Origin: Actinomadura terrae
GTDB taxonomy: Bacteria > Actinomycetota > Actinomycetes > Streptosporangiales > Streptosporangiaceae
DNA: 64,000 bases
Assembly (NCBI RefSeq): GCF_022751215.1
Contig: NZ_JAICDG010000002.1
Coordinates: 1,364,001 to 1,428,000 of the forward strand
Direction of reading: 5' to 3'
The notes under the pieces are model-generated. The model was not told the origin of the DNA and searched no databases. It worked only from the letters and a program-made list of their open reading frames with translations. Shown in pieces: positions 51,224 through 63,786 of the stretch (within the stretch, counting starts at the first letter, position 1; the number at the start of each line of letters is the position of its first letter). The translations under genes and the position numbers were made by a program.

Positions 51224-52411
51224 TCAGCCCTTGATCTGCGTCCACGCCTCGGCCCAGCGCGAGTACTCCACGCACTTGGACCCGCGGTCGTCGCCGCAGT
51301 CCTTCGTCGGCGTCCGCCAGAACGCGAGGCGGCGGTAGAAGCCCGGGTCGCCGACGTGGTAGGTCGCGCAGAACCCGCGCGCGGTGTACGCGCACGCCTT
51401 CGGGTTCGCGGGCGCCTCGCCGAACCACTGCGCGACCTGCGCCTGGACGCGCGGCGTCGCCATCCAGCTCATCCACTTGTACATGCAGTTGGGATGCTGC
51501 GCCTTGGACGAGATCATCCACGTGTCGGACCACCCCGTCGCGCCCTCGGACGGCAGCGTCGTCGCCACCGGCGCCTTCTCGGTCGCGGCGAGGTTCGCGG
51601 TGACCTGCCACGCCGTCCCCGCGTAGTTGTCGGCGCTCTTGAACGACTGGAGTTCGTCGAGGTAGTTCGCCCAGTACTGGTTGACGTTGGGACGCTGCTG
51701 CCGGAGCAGCTCGACCGCCGCGTCGAACTGCTTGCCGTCCAGCGCGTAGACGTCGCGGATCTTCAGGTCGGGGCGGTGCGCCTTGAGGTAGAGCGCCGCG
51801 TCCGCGATGTAGATGGGGGAGTCGTAGGCGACGACGTGCCCGGCGGCGGGGGAGTCCGGCTTCCACACCACGTCCCAGGACGTCGGACGCTGCTGGAGCT
51901 TGTCCGTCCGGTACATCAGCATGTTCGCGCCGTAGCCGTGCGGGACGCCGTACATCCGCCCCTTCACCGAGTTGTACGGCTGCTGCTTCAGGTACGGGGC
52001 GATGTCGTCGTACCCGCTGACCAGGCCCGTGTTGACGGGCGCGACCGTGCCGCCGTAGATCAGCCGCAGGCTCGCGTCGCCGGACGCCGAGACGCCGTCG
52101 TAGCGTCCGGTCCGCATCAGCGCGACCATCGAGTCGGAGGTGTCGGCGACCTTCGCCGCGACGTGGCAGCCGGTGGCCCGGGTGAACGGCGCGACCCAGT
52201 TGACGCTCCGGTCGTTCGACCCGTTCTCGGCGTAGCCCGCCCACACGACGAGGTCGAGGCGGCCCTCCCCGGCGCCCACGTCCTGCTGCATCGGGACCTC
52301 CGGGACGGCGGTGACCTTGCCCTCCCCGCCGCCGCAACCACTGGCCAGTGCGGCGGCGGCCGACAGTACGGCGGCGAGCGTGAGCGTCCTGCGGTGCGGT
52401 GTTCGTCCCAT
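51224..52411 (-). CDS. Spermidine/putrescine-type solute-binding lipoprotein
   Basis: A 395-residue lipoprotein: signal peptide with lipobox ALASGC (lipidated Cys26), then a periplasmic-binding fold like PotD (LDLVVWAGYAE, VPHGYGANMLMYRTDKLQ, WMISSKAQHPNCMYKWM). It binds a polyamine or similar compound for an ABC importer. No permease or ATPase genes are adjacent, so it is an orphan here. Extra Cys pairs near the C-terminus may form disulfides. ATG 52411 has only a weak ribosome site. Confidence 0.9.
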   Translation of the reverse strand: MGRTPHRRTLTLAAVLSAAAALASGCGGGEGKVTAVPEVPMQQDVGAGEGRLDLVVWAGYAENGSNDRSVNWVAPFTRATGCHVAAKVADTSDSMVALMRTGRYDGVSASGDASLRLIYGGTVAPVNTGLVSGYDDIAPYLKQQPYNSVKGRMYGVPHGYGANMLMYRTDKLQQRPTSWDVVWKPDSPAAGHVVAYDSPIYIADAALYLKAHRPDLKIRDVYALDGKQFDAAVELLRQQRPNVNQYWANYLDELQSFKSADNYAGTAWQVTANLAATEKAPVATTLPSEGATGWSDTWMISSKAQHPNCMYKWMSWMATPRVQAQVAQWFGEAPANPKACAYTARGFCATYHVGDPGFYRRLAFWRTPTKDCGDDRGSKCVEYSRWAEAWTQIKG

Positions 52412-52613
52412 CACGTCGAAGGATCGTAGGGGTATTTCGGGCATTCCCGCACACATAATGTGATGAGCTGGAAACTGTCGACACACGGCGGCGTGCCGTC
52501 CTAGGCTCTCCTGCGTTCCGCGCACCCGCCCGCCGTGTCGCGCGACCGCCCGCTGTGCGCCGCCCCGCACACCGCCGCACCGTCCCCTGCCGCCGACCGA
52601 AAGTTCAGCCCCA

Positions 52614-55136
52614 GTGCCACAACCAGGCCGCACCGTGGACTCCTCCGCCGAGCAGCGGCGGGCCGGTCCGAAGGCAGCCCGTTTTCGCTCGATCCGCTTC
52701 AAGGTCGTCCTGATGGTCACCGTGTCGGTGGTGTCGCTCGGCGTGCTGTGGGCGTTCGCCGCCAGCATCGCGCTCGGGGAGGGCCTCAACCTCCGGCACG
52801 TCGAGTCCGTCCAGGACCACTACGGCTACCCGTCCGGCGCGCTCGGCAGCGCGCTCCAGAACGAGCGCCGGCTGTCGATGGTCTACCTCGGCGGCCGCGC
52901 CGAGGGCGACCGCGCCGCGATGGAGTCGGGGCGGCTCGTCACCGACCGGCAGGCCGAGCTGTTCCGCTCGCTGGTCGGCGACCGGGGCGCGCGGGACGCG
53001 GCGCCGCCGCAGGCCAGCCGGCTCGCCGACAAGATCCTCGGCGGGCTGGACGCGCTGGCCGCCGGCCGCCGCTCGATCGACTCCGGCGCCACCGGCCGGG
53101 CCCGCGCGTTCGCCGACTACAGCGCCCTGCTCGCCGACGTCGGCTCGCTCCAGGGCTCGCTCGCCACGCTCGACAACTCCGAGGTCGCCAAGGACGCCCG
53201 CAACCAGGCGTCGCTGACCCGCGCCCGCGAGACGCTCGCGCAGGAGGACGCGCTGCTCGCGGGCGCGCTCGCCGCGGGGCGGATGACCCCCGCCGAGCAC
53301 GCCCAGTTCGTCAAGCTCGTCGGGACGCAGCGCGCCCTCTACGGGTTCGCGGCGGCGGAGCTGCGCCCCTCCGACCAGGCGTACTACCAGCGCGTCGTCG
53401 GGATGCCCGAGTACACGCGGCTCCGCCTCCTGGAGGACCGGTTCGTCGGGTCGCCGCGGCTCGTGCGCCCGGGCGGCGCGCCCGGCGCCCTGTGGAAGAC
53501 CACCGCCGACTCCAACCTGACCCGGCTGCGCGGCCTGGAGCTGTCGGTCGCCGCGAGCGCCGAGCGGCGCGCCAAGCCGATCTCCGACGGCATCATCTGG
53601 CGGGTCGTGCTGGCCGGCGCGCTCGGGCTCGTCGCGGTCGTCGCGTCCCTGGTCATCGCCGTGTGGGTGGCGCGCTCGGTGATCCGCGAGCTGGCCCGGC
53701 TGCGCCGCGAGGCGATCGACCTCGCCGACGCGCGGCTGCCCGGCGTGATCCGCCGGCTGCGCCGCGGCGAGGAGGTGGACGTGGCCGCCGAGGCGCCGCC
53801 GCTGGCCTTCGGCGCCCGCGAGATCCACCAGGTCGGCGAGGCGTTCAACGCCGCCCGCCGCACCGCGATCCAGAGCGCGGTCGAGGAGGCGGCGCTGCGC
53901 CGCAACGTCAGCGAGGTCTTCGTCAACCTCGCCCGGCGCAGCCAGACGCTGCTGCACCGCCAGCTCAAGCTGCTGGACGCGATGGAGCGGCGGATCGAGG
54001 CCCCCGACGACCTGGAGGACCTCTTCCGCGTCGACCACCTCGCGACCCGCATGCGCAGGCACGCCGAGGGCCTGATCATCCTGTCCGGGCAGCCGCCGGG
54101 GCGCGGCTGGCGCAACCCGGTCGCGATCGTGGACGTGGCGCGCGCCGCCGCGTCCGAGGTCGAGGACTACACCCGCGTCAACGTCGCGCCGATGACCCGC
54201 GCCGCGATCGTCGGACCGGCCGTCGCCGACGTCATCCACCTGCTCGCCGAGCTGGTCGAGAACGCCACCGCGTTCTCGCCGCCGCACACCACCGTCCAGG
54301 TGCAGGGGCAGGCCGTCTCGCACGGCTTCACGCTGGAGGTCGAGGACCGCGGCCTCAGCATGGACGAGCCGAGCCTCGCCGCCGCCAACGAGCGGCTCGC
54401 CACCGCCGCCGAGTTCGACCTGTCCGACAGCGCGCAGCTCGGCCTGTTCGTCGTCGGACGCCTCGCCCGCCGGCACGGCATCAAGGTCACGCTGCGCACG
54501 TCGCCCTACGGCGGGATGACCGCGATCGTCCTGCTGCCGGAGGAACTCGTCGTGCGCGGCGACGGCGAGAACCTGGACGACGCCGACGCCCCGGCCCTCA
54601 CCACCCGCCGCGCGCAGGACGCGCTCGTCCCGGCGGGCGTCGTCGGCGCCCGGCCGCCGACGCCGAGCGGGTCGGTGCTGCAACTCCCGGCCGGACGCCA
54701 CGCCGCCACCCCCGCCCCCGCCCCGGAGGAAGCCCCGGGCTCGGAGACGACGGGCCCGCGTCCGGTGTTCGAGGAGCCCGCGCAGGGCCCGCTCCCGCAG
54801 CCGCGGCAGGCCGGAACCGCGTGGGGCGAGCGCCGCGACCCGTCCTACGAGGCGGAGCTGGAGCGGTCCCGTTCCACGCCGCAGCGGCTGCCGCGCTCCC
54901 CGCGCGAGGTGCGGCGGCGTCCCCCCGGCGCGGGCGCGGCGGACCGTCCGCCGCTGCCCAAGCGCGTCAAGCAGGAGAACCTCGCCTCGCAGCTCCGAGA
55001 GGAGGCCGCCGCGACCCCGCCCGCCCCGGAGCCGCGCCCCGGCCGCTCGCCCGAGCAGCTGCGGGCGATGATGTCGTCGATCCAGCAGGGCACCCGGCGC
55101 GGCCGCGCCGAGACCCTCGACAACGAGGATTCGTGA
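52614..55136 (+). CDS. cvnA: Conservon sensor kinase CvnA (nitrate/nitrite-sensing domain)
   Basis: An 840-residue membrane histidine-kinase-like protein. Membrane helix at about 29-52, extracellular NIT-type helical domain to about 320, second helix at about 325-350, a HAMP-like linker, and a HATPase domain with ELVENATAFSPP and the G box in LGLFVVGRLARRHG. The C-terminal 180 residues are Pro/Arg-rich and disordered. CvnA proteins work with CvnB, C and D in GPCR-like signalling complexes of actinomycetes. GTG/ATG start near 52614 lacks a clear ribosome site. Confidence 0.9.
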   Translation: MPQPGRTVDSSAEQRRAGPKAARFRSIRFKVVLMVTVSVVSLGVLWAFAASIALGEGLNLRHVESVQDHYGYPSGALGSALQNERRLSMVYLGGRAEGDRAAMESGRLVTDRQAELFRSLVGDRGARDAAPPQASRLADKILGGLDALAAGRRSIDSGATGRARAFADYSALLADVGSLQGSLATLDNSEVAKDARNQASLTRARETLAQEDALLAGALAAGRMTPAEHAQFVKLVGTQRALYGFAAAELRPSDQAYYQRVVGMPEYTRLRLLEDRFVGSPRLVRPGGAPGALWKTTADSNLTRLRGLELSVAASAERRAKPISDGIIWRVVLAGALGLVAVVASLVIAVWVARSVIRELARLRREAIDLADARLPGVIRRLRRGEEVDVAAEAPPLAFGAREIHQVGEAFNAARRTAIQSAVEEAALRRNVSEVFVNLARRSQTLLHRQLKLLDAMERRIEAPDDLEDLFRVDHLATRMRRHAEGLIILSGQPPGRGWRNPVAIVDVARAAASEVEDYTRVNVAPMTRAAIVGPAVADVIHLLAELVENATAFSPPHTTVQVQGQAVSHGFTLEVEDRGLSMDEPSLAAANERLATAAEFDLSDSAQLGLFVVGRLARRHGIKVTLRTSPYGGMTAIVLLPEELVVRGDGENLDDADAPALTTRRAQDALVPAGVVGARPPTPSGSVLQLPAGRHAATPAPAPEEAPGSETTGPRPVFEEPAQGPLPQPRQAGTAWGERRDPSYEAELERSRSTPQRLPRSPREVRRRPPGAGAADRPPLPKRVKQENLASQLREEAAATPPAPEPRPGRSPEQLRAMMSSIQQGTRRGRAETLDNEDS

Positions 55137-55142
55137 CGGGCG

Positions 55143-55520
55143 ATGAGCGGTCCTGGCAGCGAGTGGATCGATGAGGAGGCCGGGCCGATCGTCCGGTCGT
55201 ACGCGCTCACGCGCGGGCGCGCCCGGCCGGCCACCGGCGAGACCTTCGACATGATCACGATCGTGTCGACCGAGGCCAGACCCCGGACGGGCTCGCCGGG
55301 CCTCGGCCCCGAGCACCTGGACATCCTGGAGATGTGCCTCCAGCCGCAGCCGGTCGCCGAGATCGCCGGCCGGATGCGGCTGCCCCTGGTCGTCGTCCGC
55401 GTGCTGCTGGGCGACCTGCTGCACCACCGGCTCATCGCCGTCACCCGTCCCCAGCCGGAGAGCACGCTCTCCAAGGAACGCCTGCTCAGGGAAGTGCTCC
55501 ATGGCCTCCAAGCCCTCTGA
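55143..55520 (+). CDS. cvnC: Conservon protein CvnC (DUF742)
   Basis: A 125-residue DUF742 protein: [20 protein letters not shown], then FDMITIVSTEA and a winged-helix-like PVAEIAGRMRLPLVVVRVLLGDL. It starts 6 bases after cvnA and overlaps cvnD by 20 bases. In standard conservons a roadblock/LC7 gene (cvnB) lies between cvnA and cvnC; here it is absent. Confidence 0.92.
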   Translation: MSGPGSEWIDEEAGPIVRSYALTRGRARPATGETFDMITIVSTEARPRTGSPGLGPEHLDILEMCLQPQPVAEIAGRMRLPLVVVRVLLGDLLHHRLIAVTRPQPESTLSKERLLREVLHGLQAL

Positions 55521-56115
55521 CCCCGCACCGACCCCGGCCTCGGCCGCGCCGGTCGCGGTGAAGATCCTCATCGCCGGCGGGTTCGGGGTCGGCAAGACGA
55601 CGCTCGTCGGCGCCGTCAGCGAGATCCGCCCGCTCCAGACCGAGGAGCTGCTCACCGACCAGGGCGTCGGCGTCGACGACACCGCCGGGGTCGAGCAGAA
55701 GACCACCACCACGGTCGCGATGGACTTCGGCCGCATCACGATCCGGGACGGCCTCGTCCTCTACCTGTTCGGCACGCCCGGCCAGGACCGGTTCTGGTTC
55801 ATGTGGGACGAGCTGTCCTTCGGCGCGCTCGGCGCCGTCGTGCTCGCCGACACCCGCCGGCTGCCCGACTGCTTCCCGGCCGTCGACTACTTCGAGAGCC
55901 GCGGCCTGCCGTTCGTCGTCGCCGTGAACCGCTTCGACGACGGCTACGACTACACGCCCGACGAGATCCGCGAGGCGCTCGACCTGAGCGAGGAGATCCC
56001 CGTGGTGCTGTGCGACGTGCGGGAGCGGACGTCCGGCAAGGAGGTCCTGACGACGCTGGTGCGGCACCTCCTCGCCGTCCACCGGACGGAGAACGAGGGC
56101 GTGCCCGCCCTCTAG
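55501..56115 (+). CDS. cvnD: Conservon GTPase CvnD
   Basis: A 204-residue small GTPase. P-loop GGFGVGKTTLVGAVSE, switch region TTTTVAMDFGRI, GTPGQDRFWFMW (G3), VAVNRFDDG (G4 with Asn-Arg-x-Asp). It acts as the G protein of the conservon complex. It begins inside cvnC, so expression is tightly coupled. Confidence 0.94.
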   Translation: MASKPSDPAPTPASAAPVAVKILIAGGFGVGKTTLVGAVSEIRPLQTEELLTDQGVGVDDTAGVEQKTTTTVAMDFGRITIRDGLVLYLFGTPGQDRFWFMWDELSFGALGAVVLADTRRLPDCFPAVDYFESRGLPFVVAVNRFDDGYDYTPDEIREALDLSEEIPVVLCDVRERTSGKEVLTTLVRHLLAVHRTENEGVPAL

Positions 56116-56147
56116 GCTGGGCCGCGTTCCACGACGGATGAGGTGAC

Positions 56148-57202
<1,055 letters not shown>

Positions 57203-57206
<4 letters not shown>

Positions 57207-57640
57207 AGCATGCGGTGCCGCTCGTCCAGCACCCGGACGGGCCTGTGCAGGAACGTCTCGCCCGCCGCGCGCCCGTACACGACGTTGAGCGTGACCGCGA
57301 GGTAGTACGGAGGGCCGCAGCACGGGGTGACCCGCTTGTTGATCCGCCACCGCAACGTCTGCCCGCGCCCCAGCGGGACGTCCCGCGCCCGCCCGTCGCG
57401 AAGCGAGACCAGCAGCCGCCCGTCCCGCTCCTCCAGCGCCACGTCCTCCGGAAGGACCCGCTCCACCGCATGGCGCGGCAGGAAATCCTCCGCCTCGCTC
57501 ATCGTGACCCGGTGGACGAACGGCTGCGCCTCGTCGGGCAGCGGGAACGCCGCCGGAACCGCGTTGCGCCTAGCGGCGGCGCCCCCGCCGCGGGACCGCT
57601 TCGTCCAGGTGACGCGGATCCGCTGTACGGCAATGTCCAT
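57203..57640 (-). CDS. Conserved hypothetical protein
   Basis: A 145-residue protein, beta-rich, with TLRWRINKRVTPCCGPPYYLAV as a distinctive segment and ERHRML at the end. ATG 57640. Similar proteins seem to occur in actinomycetes; no domain or role is known to me. Confidence 0.65.
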
Positions 57641-57733
57641 CCGGTCATGGTGATGTGGCCTCACCCCGACACGCCAGTGCTTTTCCCCCACAGCCAGTGG
57701 AACGCCGGAACTTGTTGCCCTAATCTCCGTCGC

Positions 57734-58645
57734 ATGCCCGCAAGCGTGCCGGCCGGCCCGCCGGCGCCCGGAATGTTCGACGGTGTCGCGGCGACGTCCG
57801 CCGGCGCCCCCCTCGCCTTCACCTCCCAGAGCGGGACGGGGGCGAACCTCGGCCAGGCGTGGGACCTCGCGTCCGGCACCCCGCTCGGCCCGCCCGTCCC
57901 CGACTTCCCCGACGACCGTGCCGAATGGGCGTTCGGCCTCCCGGACGGCTCGCCCCTCGTCGCCTGGACCCGCCGCGACCGCATCCACGTCCACGACGTC
58001 CGCGCCGGCACCTACCTCACCCTCGAACCGGGGCTCGCCGCCCAACCCGAACTCGTCGGCCTCGCCACCCACCACGGCCGCGGCGCCGTCGTCGCCGTCT
58101 TCGGCCCCGCGCACGACGCGGAGGTCCTCGTGTGGGACGCCGCCACCGGCGACCGCCTCACCGAGTTCGGCCTGTGGCTCGGCCACGGCTCGGCCCTGGA
58201 CCGCCGCCTGCTCCCCGCGACGGGCCCCCTGATCGGTCTGACCTGCGACGACGCCTGCCGTGTCACGGTCTTGGACGTGGAACGCGGCGAACAGGTCGCG
58301 ACCCTGCCCTCCCTCGGCGCCCGCGCGGTGTTCGCCCGCGCCCGCAACGGCCCCGTCCTGATCCAGCCGACCGCCACGGGCCTGGTCGTCCGCCCGGTCG
58401 GCGGCGGCCCGGCCACGACGCTCCCGGCCCCCCACCCGTGCGACCAGCTCGCCGCCGCCTCGGTCTCCGGCCGCCTCCTCGCGGTCGCCGACACCCCCGA
58501 CGGCACCCTCCTGACCTGGGACGCCGCGAACTCCGTCCGCCGCGTCCCGCTCCCGACCCCCGTCAACGACCTGGCCCTGGCCGCCGACGGCACCCTCGCC
58601 GCCGCCACCGACACGGGCCTCTACACCATCCCCCTATGCCCCTAG
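57734..58645 (+). CDS. WD40-like beta-propeller protein
   Basis: A 303-residue protein with repeated strands of the WD40/YVTN type (AWDLASGTPLGPPV, VLVWDAATGDRLTEF, VTVLDVERGEQVATL, LLTWDAANSVRRV). No signal peptide is obvious, so it is probably cytoplasmic. It may be a scaffold; similar stand-alone propellers are common near Ser/Thr kinases in actinomycetes. Confidence 0.8.
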   Translation: MPASVPAGPPAPGMFDGVAATSAGAPLAFTSQSGTGANLGQAWDLASGTPLGPPVPDFPDDRAEWAFGLPDGSPLVAWTRRDRIHVHDVRAGTYLTLEPGLAAQPELVGLATHHGRGAVVAVFGPAHDAEVLVWDAATGDRLTEFGLWLGHGSALDRRLLPATGPLIGLTCDDACRVTVLDVERGEQVATLPSLGARAVFARARNGPVLIQPTATGLVVRPVGGGPATTLPAPHPCDQLAAASVSGRLLAVADTPDGTLLTWDAANSVRRVPLPTPVNDLALAADGTLAAATDTGLYTIPLCP

Positions 58646-58889
58646 GGAACGTGCCTCGCCCAGGTTCCCGCCGTGCCCGGCCCGTCCTGTACCTGGACAT
58701 CGACGGCGTCCTCAACCCGGACGCCCCGCGCGTCCACCACGAGGAGCACACGGTGGGCCGCCTGACCGTGCGCATCGTCCCGTCCCACGGCGGGCGCTGC
58801 GCCTCGTCCGCGTGGACCCCGCGCGCGGCCTCACCCGCCGCCACGTCGACCACCTCTGGCGCTGGTCCACGCGCTGGACCCCGTGAAAC
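58636..58889 (+). pseudogene. Remnant of a HAD-type hydrolase gene
   Basis: Starting at ATG 58636, which overlaps the propeller gene, the frame encodes PVLYLDIDGVLNPDAPRVHH, a typical start of actinomycete HAD-domain proteins (DxDG). After about 55 residues the similarity stops and the frame becomes Ala/Arg-rich. The neighbouring frame (from about 58800) reads a Trp-rich HVDHLWRWSTRW end that resembles the next conserved block. A deletion plus frameshift is likely. Confidence 0.5.
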
Positions 58890-58895
58890 GCGACA

Positions 58896-58923
58896 GGGCC
58901 CGTCCGCGTGTGCGGACGGGCCC
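58896..58923 (-). terminator. Terminator hairpin after the 47-residue peptide gene
   Basis: A perfect 12-bp stem (58896-58907 with 58912-58923) with a GTGT/ACAC tetraloop lies 14 bases beyond the stop of the minus-strand small gene. Only a short T-run (GTTTC) follows. Confidence 0.65.
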
Positions 58924-58936
58924 CGGAATGAACTGA

Positions 58937-59080
58937 TCAGCGCACGGCGAGTTCGTCGTCGGACACCGCGGACTCCGCGTCGGCGGGACGTCCCGCCTGA
59001 TCGCCGTCGGTGTCCACCGGCCGCCGCGACGGCCAGGCGTCGAGCTTCGTGCGACGAGGGTTCGCCAGAGGGTTGTCCAT
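58937..59080 (-). CDS. 47-residue peptide, possible small protein or RiPP-like precursor
   Basis: ATG 59080 has GGGAGG upstream and the stop is followed by a strong hairpin, so it looks like a complete single-gene unit. The sequence begins MDNPLANPRRTKLDAWPSRR, continues with an acidic Asp/Gly/Ala middle, and ends SDDELAVR. It has one Trp and no Cys. No homologous family is recognised; a precursor-peptide role is speculative. A DasR-like site lies about 104 bases upstream. Confidence 0.6.
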   Translation of the reverse strand: MDNPLANPRRTKLDAWPSRRPVDTDGDQAGRPADAESAVSDDELAVR

Positions 59081-59180
59081 CGCTGCTGCTGTCCTCCCAT
59101 GACTACAGGCGGCCGCGGATTCCAGGCATCCGGGCCGACCGAAAAGGAAATCTTCCCCGATGACCCACCAGGTTTAGCAA

Positions 59181-59196
59181 CATGGTCTAGACCTGG
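59181..59196. promoter_or_regulatory. Second DasR-like site
   Basis: Perfect palindrome GGTCTAGACC at 59184-59193, in the context CATGGTCTAGACCTGG, matches the DasR consensus at about 12 of 16 positions. It lies midway between the divergent peptide gene (59080) and the gene at 59298. Confidence 0.55.
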
Positions 59197-59297
59197 GCGC
59201 TGCCATCAGTAACAACGCCCACCTTCCCCACCATTCCGATCACAGTCCCCTGACACGTCAGAAGTGACGAAGACGACACGACCCGAACGGAGGGCCG

Positions 59298-59831
59298 ATG
59301 ATGATCTACTGGTTCGAGCTTGAGGTCGGGGCGGTCGGCGACCTTGAGGAGGCCGCGGAGCGGTTGTACTCGCGTTGCGGTGACGCGCAGCTCTCCGGGG
59401 ACGAGCATGGCGGCACCGTCGCGTTCTCGCGGGAGGCGCGCAACGCGACCGAGGCGATCCTGTCGGCCATCGACGACAGCGAGCGGAGCGGCCTGGCGGT
59501 GACCGGTGTCATGGAGGACCTGGTCACCGTCGACGACATCGCCGAGAAGACCGGCCGGTCGGCACCGGCGGTCGGGCACTGGACGACCGGTGAGCGCGGG
59601 CCCGGGGCCTTTCCCGACCCGGTCGTTCATCGCGGAAGCCGCGTCAAGCTGTACTCGTGGGCGCAGGTGTCGCGCTGGCTGGCCGACGCGGGGCTGGGGA
59701 GGGTCGACTCGGTGGCTGCCGAGGTCGCCGGGGCGGCGGCCGATGTGGACGCGCTGCTGCGCGCGCGGCAGGTGCTGCGCGACGCTCCGTCCGGCAGGCG
59801 CGAGGTCCTGGTGAAGCTGGTCGCTGCCTGA
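59298..59831 (+). CDS. Putative DNA-binding protein with AlpA/MerR-like helix-turn-helix
   Basis: A 177-residue protein. The N-terminal 75 residues form a small alpha/beta domain; then DLVTVDDIAEKTGRSAPAVGHW and SRVKLYSWAQVSRWLAD look like a MerR/excisionase-type HTH. The C-terminus is helical. ATG 59298 or 59301. It may regulate the divergent peptide gene; this is inference. Confidence 0.72.
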   Translation: MMIYWFELEVGAVGDLEEAAERLYSRCGDAQLSGDEHGGTVAFSREARNATEAILSAIDDSERSGLAVTGVMEDLVTVDDIAEKTGRSAPAVGHWTTGERGPGAFPDPVVHRGSRVKLYSWAQVSRWLADAGLGRVDSVAAEVAGAAADVDALLRARQVLRDAPSGRREVLVKLVAA

Positions 59832-59915
59832 CGGTCTTATTCGATCGCCCGGCGGAGTGGATCCGGCCTATCGTCCTGCGTGGGTTGGATCATCGCCGGT
59901 GCAGGGGAGCGGGTC

Positions 59916-62707
<2,792 letters not shown>

Positions 62708-62764
62708 CGATGGTGACAGCTTTGTGTCTTGATTTCATCGTCTTCTGACGGGTAAGCCCCGGTC

Positions 62765-63157
62765 ATGAGCAAGTCACGCGAGGTGGCGAGGCCCGAGGAC
62801 GATCCGGTGGCGCAGAACCTCGCGCTCGTGGGGCGCGTGGTCGAGGCCGCGCAGGCGGAGATGCTGGAGAAGGCCAAAAAGCGGCTGCCCGCACTGCGGC
62901 TGGGCGCGCTCGCGGGAGCGCTCGGGGTGATGGCCACCGCCGCCACATACCGGATGAACGTGCAGTTGCTGGAGCGGAAGCTGCCGCCGGAGCTGGCGTC
63001 GTTCGTCACGGCGCTGGCGTACGGGGGCGGGGCGGGCGCGGCGGCCATGGCGGCGTCCCGCAAGTGGCGGGGGCTTCCGGTGCCGCTGCCGTCGGACACG
63101 GTGCGGCAGGTCGCCGAGATCCTCACCGACCGGGAGGACCCCGACGACGAGGAGTGA
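62765..63157 (+). CDS. Small membrane protein
   Basis: A 130-residue protein with an N-terminal amphipathic region (about 1-42), two hydrophobic helices (about 47-62 and 78-97) and an acidic C-terminus. Topology resembles holin-superfamily-like membrane proteins of actinobacteria, but no firm family can be given. ATG 62765, divergent from geoA. Confidence 0.72.
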   Translation: MSKSREVARPEDDPVAQNLALVGRVVEAAQAEMLEKAKKRLPALRLGALAGALGVMATAATYRMNVQLLERKLPPELASFVTALAYGGGAGAAAMAASRKWRGLPVPLPSDTVRQVAEILTDREDPDDEE

Positions 63158-63240
63158 CCCGGCGCGGTCGTCCCGGGCGGAACTGATCCTTCCCGGACGT
63201 TCCTGACTTCAGTTCCGCGATCTGGGGTAGGTGCCCCGGC

Positions 63241-63786
63241 ATGGACAGTGAAGCCACCCCGGTAAGAGCCCGGATGACCCTGCGCGTGAACGGGGCCGAG
63301 CACCGGCTCGACGTGGACACCCGCGCGTCGCTGCTGGACGTGCTGCGCGAGGATCTCGGGCTGACCGGTTCGAAGAAGGGCTGCGACCACGGCCAGTGCG
63401 GCGCGTGCACGATCCTGCTGGACGGGCGGCGCGTGAACGGCTGCCTCGCGCTGGCGGTCGCCCATGACGGCGCGGAGATCGTCACGGTCGAGGGCCTCGC
63501 GGAGGACGGCCGACTCAGCCCGGTCCAGGAGGCGTTCATCGAGCACGACGGGTTCCAGTGCGGGTACTGCACGCCCGGTCAGCTCTGCTCCGCGACCGGC
63601 GTGCTGGACGAGGCGGAGCGCGGCTGGCCCAGCGCGGCGACCGGCGACCTCGGCGCCGACCCCGTCTTGGACGACGACGAGATCCGTGAGCGGATGAGCG
63701 GGAACCTGTGCCGGTGCGGCGCCTACATGGGGATCGTCGCGGCGGTGCGGGAGGCGGCGGCGCGCAGGGAGGCGGCGCAGGCATGA
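63241..63786 (+). CDS. 2Fe-2S subunit of a molybdenum hydroxylase
   Basis: A 181-residue CoxS/XdhA-type electron-transfer subunit. First cluster Cys: KKGCDHGQCGACTILLDG and NGCLAL; second cluster: CGYCTPGQ and NLCRCGAYMGI. It passes electrons from the molybdopterin subunit to FAD in xanthine dehydrogenase or CO-dehydrogenase-like enzymes. Its stop overlaps the next start (ATGA). ATG 63241. Confidence 0.93.
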   Translation: MDSEATPVRARMTLRVNGAEHRLDVDTRASLLDVLREDLGLTGSKKGCDHGQCGACTILLDGRRVNGCLALAVAHDGAEIVTVEGLAEDGRLSPVQEAFIEHDGFQCGYCTPGQLCSATGVLDEAERGWPSAATGDLGADPVLDDDEIRERMSGNLCRCGAYMGIVAAVREAAARREAAQA

